Source of the DNA: Copromyces sp. CBS 386.78
Lineage: Eukaryota; Ascomycota; Sordariomycetes; Sordariales; Sordariaceae
DNA length: 64,000 nt
Assembly (NCBI GenBank): GCA_030685235.1
Contig: MU839099.1
Coordinates: 372,001 to 436,000 of the forward strand
Direction: 5' to 3'
The notes under the pieces were generated by a model. It did not search any database and was not told the DNA's origin. It saw only the letters and a program-made list of their open reading frames with translations. Shown here in pieces: positions 58,877 through 64,000 of the stretch (within the stretch, counting starts at the first letter, position 1; each line of letters starts with the position of its first letter). The translations under genes and the position numbers were made by a program.

Positions 58877-59913
58877 ATGACCACCCCAACTCCCACCAAA
58901 ACAGTCCTCATCACCGTCTCCAACCGCGGCCTAGGCCGCCTCCTCCTCTCCTTCTACCTCCAGCGTCCCTCCCACACCGTCATCGCCGCCGTCCGCAACC
59001 CCTCCCATCGAGTCTCCCCGTCCACCCCTCCGGCACCACGCGCCTGGTCATCGTCAAGCTCGACCTGAACGAGCGCACCGACCCTGCCGCCGCCGTCAAG
59101 GAGCTGGCGGAGAAGCACGGTATCGACACTATCGACGTGGTCATTGCTAACGCCTCGACGGGATACATATGGCCTAAGGTCAGGGACGCGGAGGTGGATG
59201 ATATTAGGGCGCATATGGAGACAAACGTGTTTGGGTTTGTGGAGTTGGTGTAAGGGGTTGTTGCCTGTTTTAGAGAGGACGGCCGCGAAGAAAGCTGAAA
59301 AGGGGGAGGATAAGGAGGTGGTTTGGGTTACGATTGGGAGTGGAGGGGGGTTTTTGAATCTAAGTTACTCTCCTCCTGGCCCGTTGATGTGTTTGAACTC
59401 AGGGGTGGGAGTGGCATTCCATCTGGGAGTAACATGAGTAGAGGGAAAATGAGCTCAGTTCCCAAAATACAAAAGTCGAAAGAGCCGATGATCGTGGTTT
59501 ACTTTGCTAACTGGTATGCAACAAACCACAGAACCCTGCCGCCGCCGCCGTCCCCAACGCAGCATACGGTGTTACGAAAGCAGCCCAGCATTACTTGACC
59601 GGGAAACTACATCACGAGGAGCCGTGGTTGACTTCCTTCTCTATTGACCCTGGGTAAGCCATTTGCCTACCTTACCACTCATTTCTAGGACTTGTGTTTC
59701 CTAGTGGGATTCGATAGCTAACACAAAAGCCATCCAAACAGCTGGGTCAGAACCGACATGGGAAACGCTGGAGCACGCGCGCTGGGCATCGACGAGGCCT
59801 ATGGTGACCCGGATGAAAGTGCTAAGGGCATGCTGAAGGTCTTTGACGCTGCTACGAGGAAGACGCACAGCGGGAAGATGTGGACGGCCGAAGGCGAGAC
59901 TGTTTTGTTTTAA
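58877..59913 (+). pseudogene. Broken short-chain dehydrogenase/reductase
   Basis: NAD(P)-dependent Rossmann-fold oxidoreductase of the SDR family, of the type often annotated as norsolorinic-acid-ketoreductase-like. The start KTVLITVSNRGLGR resembles the TGxxxGxG loop but with Val for the first Gly. The frame then shifts near 59005-59025; the next block, RLVIVKLDLNE to TNVFGFVELV, ends at TAA 59251. Another frame continues LLPVLERTAAKK and VVWVTIGSGGG. About 170 bases of unrelated-looking sequence follow. The conserved C-terminal part resumes (AAYGVTKAAQHYLTGKL with the YxxxK catalytic pair at 59553-59567), then a proper intron 59654-59741, then WVRTDMGNAGARALGIDEAYG to TAA 59913. Multiple breaks make it a pseudogene in this strain, unless there are sequencing errors. 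Confidence 0.72.
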
Positions 59914-62900
59914 ACAATGTGACGGTTGAGTAGAGGCGGGGAGATGGTGGATTTCATTCGATATTTGGTCACATACATGTGTGCCATTTCCACTGCATAC
60001 ACTATCAGAGTGTGGGAGTCATGAGAAGATAGCTCGAGATGGTTTGGTATGAAAGCATTTCAAAGTCATAACTCGTGACTGACTGTGATGTCCTCGTACA
60101 TTGACGTCGATCGTGGAGGATTGCAGATTTCTTTCTTCTCTGACTACTGGCAATACAATCGCGCTTTCGAACTATTCGAGCGACCTACCTGACTTGGCTC
60201 TCATGTCCTTCATGGCCAACAATGTTCGATTACAGTAACCATTAGTCTAGAAGGAACAACCCAAAGAGGACGGTAAAGGCACAACCCACAGACAAAATCA
60301 TCGTGGGCCAGCAAGAAACGATCTGTTTTTCCATACCGAGGCCATTCAGGGATTCGTTTTGAAGATGAGTATTGGACGATTTTCTTCTGTTGGAAGTCCG
60401 TGCCCTGGGCCGCCCATTCACTGGGCCTTGCCCATTCACTGGCACACGCCTTCCAGGTATTTAGGCCGCCCTGGTTTCCGTTTCCTCTTCCGTTAGACAA
60501 CTCCAGAATCAAGCCCTTTTCGTTGTCGCCTTTTCCAGCCTCCAACATCTTCTCCATTGAAGTCTCACCTCTCCTCAAGGATGTTGAAAGCTCAGAAGCA
60601 AAGAAATCTCCCATATCACAACATTTCAAAAAGTCATCCAAGGCAGTCCATGCCTAAGCGGCCTCTCAATATGGCCCCCAAGCTGATACATATAATATCT
60701 GCAACAGCCCGCCCGTGTTTCCCCCCATAAATTCTGCAAGCGCGCGCTTAGAAGCGATGGAGACCGCCGCCAAAGAGGCCTCCTGATGAGGCTCATCGGC
60801 AGTCACTCACATGACACTCCCCCAGAACTCCCTTCCATTGCATTCCTCCCCATCCTTTTCCAGAATTTCCAAAAGGTCTCACTTCTCGGCTCCTTATTCC
60901 GAAAAGTCCGGCCCTGAAACTTGGTCGCCGCCACGGCTGGATTGTTGGGAGTTGAGGCTGTGTATGTTTCGACGTAGTAGATTTGGGGGGGGGGCGGGGG
61001 GGGGGGGGGGGGGGCGGGCGGCGCGCGGGGGGGGCGGGGGGCGCGGCCCGCCCCGCACCGCGGCGCCACGCCCCCCCCCCANNNNNNNNNNTTTTGGTTT
61101 TTTTGGTTTTTTTTTTTTTTCTTTTTTTTTTTCCCCCCCCCCCCCCCCCCCCCCTTCCCCAAAAAAAGCTGGACGTGCCCCTATTCGCGGTTACCACAAA
61201 AATCGCCCCACAACAATGACCCAAAGGGGTGAAGGGGAGGGAGTGGCTAGTGGCCAAAAGGCAATGCGGCCACTTAGACCGCTATGATCCAAACCTAACG
61301 AATGGAAGCCATTCGCAGTCCGAAAGCGATGAGATATCAAGGCTGAGCCAGAAAAACCGACCCCACGATTTTCTTCCGCAATGGGGTAGATGGACGAAAA
61401 TGGAGGCAATCCTAACGAGTCTCAACCTTTGGAGCTGAACAGTTTATGACATGCCTTCCGTCCCAGCCTCAGGATATCGGTCATCGTCAACACTCTTGTC
61501 GACCAAAAACAACGACCGCCGCTGCGCCTCAATTCCCAAGCTGGATCAAGCGGCCTACACCAATCTCTTGGTTGGACTCAGCAGGGGCAAAGTTGAGGCG
61601 CGGATACCGAACGGGAAGAACGGGAACCGTACCACTAGCAGGGTGATCGCCAGCAGCTTATGACCGCCGCCATGCTTTTTCTACCGTGTGCGCGGCATTT
61701 TTATAGCTAACCCACGTCTTTGCCATGCGGCCTCATCTCGTGGGTTTGACGTCGAGGCTGTGAAATGACACTTCCTAAGCGGTTTGAGTAAACATCCACA
61801 GACAGTTCGATACGATGCGGGATCCGTCATATCAAATGAAATTCGGTAGCGAGGTGTCCAGCCGTCCAGCTTCCCGCTCTGATGCATATGGCCTGGTTTG
61901 ATTTTCGTCAGTTAGCTGACCGGTACACATTTCGCTTGAAGGGTAAAAACGGGATGAAGGTTGAACTGCTCTAGTTGTGTGGTGCCGTGCCGTGTTGACG
62001 GGGCGGGCACGGCGGGAGGCGCAAACCCAGGGCTCTTTTGGGTCGTTTGAATTGATTGTCACGATTACCGGTATGGCTGGGATGATTCGTTGGTCATTAT
62101 TTACACGGATGAGTATGCTTGCTGCCATTGTCTTGTTCAGTCAAAGTTGGCCAAATGGGATAACGCTGACCCAATCTCCAATCAGGTTTTGGGTGCAGAA
62201 GTCCCGTCACCTGGAGGTTGGTGACAAGTCATGAAATCTCTGGGAGATACTGCCTGAAGCCATCACAGACAGTCATCTCGCCAAATCTGATCCCCCAACC
62301 GCGCCGGTCAGTAAGTACATAGCAGAGCAGCAGGACGGGTGGGAAGGTCCAAAGACGGCACAGCTATCAAGCGACAGCTTCGTTCCTTCCCGTCCTGCGC
62401 ACTGCAGCATGCGATGCGAACTGCACCTTGACGGCACGGCACACCTTTTTAAGCGCCAAGAAGGCAGGAAGTTGAAACGAAACAGCTGTTTGGAAGGAAG
62501 AGTGAGAAATTCCGTCCACTCAGGTGCTCCTTCCCCACGACTGTTCAAGTTGTGGTTAGCGTGTGCAGTGTGGAAGGCAAGGCTGCACACTAGAGGTATG
62601 CATAATACCCCACTCAACTCGGGTGTGCAGGTAACTTATGCTTCGTATAGTGTAAGTGGGCGTAGGCGTGGTGGTTGGATGGATGGTGGTGGAAGAGAAC
62701 TTGAAAGAAAAGTGACTGCAGTACCCCCAAGCAATACTTTCTTTGCTTATTTCCATTCACCATGATCGAACGTCTAGAATACGTACTAGTTACTGGGTAG
62801 AAGCTTTGCGTTGAAGATGGGGAAACATTGATGAAGCTGATGGATAACATCGTCGTCCTTCTCTCAGTCTTGGTCGGGCATCCGAGCTTCACATGCGCGC

Positions 62901-64000
62901 CGAAGACCGTCTTTGACGTCGATGGTCGGTCGGGACATATATAGCCTAAACCCTACGAACCACGCAAAAAAAAAGAAAAAAAACCCCTCACCAGAGGAGA
63001 TAATACAGGAAGTATTAAGTTACGTTCGGGAACTTTTCTGCTGAAACGAAGTTCTTGGACTTCGTCAAACGGTCCGAAGGTCACGAACGACCCCCGCCTA
63101 AGAAACGCAACGCAACACATCCTGCCATCAAGGTACACACCCTCGACACCATCGACCATCATCTTCTTCAAAAACAACACCACCATCCATGTAAGCACCA
63201 TGTAGCATTTGTTGCGCACCCTCTTCGCTCTCTTGTTGCAAATAAAGAGAAAATGCACGACGCAGTGGTAAAGAGATATGGAAGGATTGGAAGGAACCGG
63301 TGAGATGAACAAAAGAAGAAGGTCTCATTCGGGCAAGGACAGAAATCGTTGTGTTTGTGTTGTGTTGCATGCAGGGGTCGTGCAGTGGACTTTTTATGTT
63401 TTCTGGTCTTTGCTTTTTATCAGTCAGTTTGAGGATCCTGTGGCAGAAGGCGAAAGTAGCGGACCAAAACTTTCAGGCTGGCGTGCGAATCGCTTGACAG
63501 AATTGGAACTGGAAGGGTAAGGTATTATCGCTCATTCCCACACTTCGCGTCCGGTTAAGGTAGTTTGTAAAGTGAGAGTGGTATTGCTGAATACAGTAAG
63601 CTGTGATGAATGGATGGGTGATGAGATTCGCGTCACGATAGTAACACTTACCCCAGATTGACCGAGTTCCTCCGAGCTTCTTTTCATGATCATGATCAGA
63701 GAGCAATGGACAGGCAAACACAGGGCAAAGTGCGATGAACAGCGAGTGTAGTTCTTTAACTTGATTTGCTTTGTTTGAATTCTTTCCAGCTTTCATCCTT
63801 CAACAGGGTATAATCCTTTCCTTTCCAACCATAACAAGCCCAGCTCACGTAAGTTACATGCGTAGTTTTCCCCCTCCGAGAGTTGGTATCCTTCCTTTCC
63901 GGTCAGCCATGGGTAAATGCTACCGTCCGCCCGCCATAAAAAAACTCCATGTGATATGCAAATCCAAATGCCTCCAAAAAAAAAAAAAAAAAAAAAGAAT
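59914..64000. other. Intergenic region with assembly gap
   Basis: About 4.1 kb with no supported gene. It contains the N-gap region described separately and ends in a poly-A run at about 63977-63996. Overlapping short ORFs at 61191-63796 show no domain. Confidence 0.5.
60986..61154. other. 10-N assembly gap in homopolymer-rich sequence
   Basis: Long G-runs and a G/C-only stretch lead to ten Ns (61082-61091), followed by T-runs and C-runs. This pattern is typical of low-quality read ends scaffolded across a gap. The bases next to the gap should not be trusted, and ORFs crossing it are artefacts. Confidence 0.85.

Noticed and set aside
60793..61287. ORFs crossing the N-gap
   Set aside because: Translate homopolymers and Ns.
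1..64000. tRNA, 5S rRNA and CRISPR arrays
   Set aside because: Looked for B-box-like GGTTCGA patterns, Neurospora-type 5S sequence and regularly spaced short repeats; none convincing. A covariance-model scan would be decisive.

Overview
This window looks like nuclear DNA of a filamentous ascomycete close to Neurospora (Sordariaceae). The genes have few, mostly short introns with GTAAGT/GTACGT-type donors and CTAAC-type branch points. A copia-type retrotransposon is bleached to AT-rich sequence in the way repeat-induced point mutation (RIP) does. The encoded proteins are typical of Sordariomycetes. Species assignment is inference; no search was run.

Layout. 1-4.3 kb: no supported gene. 4.3-10.3 kb (-): Rim15/Greatwall-type kinase (PAS, zinc-binding motif, split kinase, degenerate receiver). 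10.3-18.9 kb: gene-poor, with a ~540-bp element carrying imperfect terminal inverted repeats (12.13-12.67 kb). 18.9-27.0 kb (+): a Yap-like bZIP factor, eIF3 subunit d, and a Pso2/SNM1 interstrand-crosslink repair nuclease. 27.4-28.1 kb (-): Lsm2. 29.3-31.7 kb (+): the SAGA/ADA adaptor Ada3/Ngg1. 31.8-32.8 kb (+): remains of a gene with five tandem ~41-residue Zn2Cys6-like modules, broken by a stop and frameshifts. 33.4-38.8 kb (-): RIP-damaged Ty1/copia element with 174-bp LTRs. 39.2-40.3 kb (-): mitochondrial thiamine pyrophosphate carrier. 43.1-44.4 kb (+): conserved-looking unknown protein. 45.2-46.6 kb (+): SOD-fold mitoribosomal protein of the mS42/mS43 type. 47.4-47.8 kb: a clean 356-bp MITE with 30-bp perfect inverted ends and TTA duplications. 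52.1-53.8 kb (+): PA-TM-RING ubiquitin ligase. 55.2-56.9 kb (-): Cys-rich single-pass membrane protein. 58.9-59.9 kb (+): broken short-chain dehydrogenase. 59.9-64.0 kb: no gene; a 10-N gap lies in homopolymer-rich, probably erroneous sequence.

The genes are mainly unrelated housekeeping and regulatory loci (translation initiation, mRNA decay/splicing, chromatin, DNA repair, mitochondrial transport and translation, nutrient/stress kinase); there is no biosynthetic cluster. Accessory content lies between conserved genes: the copia element, two MITE-like elements and two decayed genes. The most unusual item is the tandem Zn2Cys6-module relic at 31.84-32.76 kb; its last three modules form an open frame without an ATG, GTG or TTG early in the frame, so start-based ORF calling misses it.
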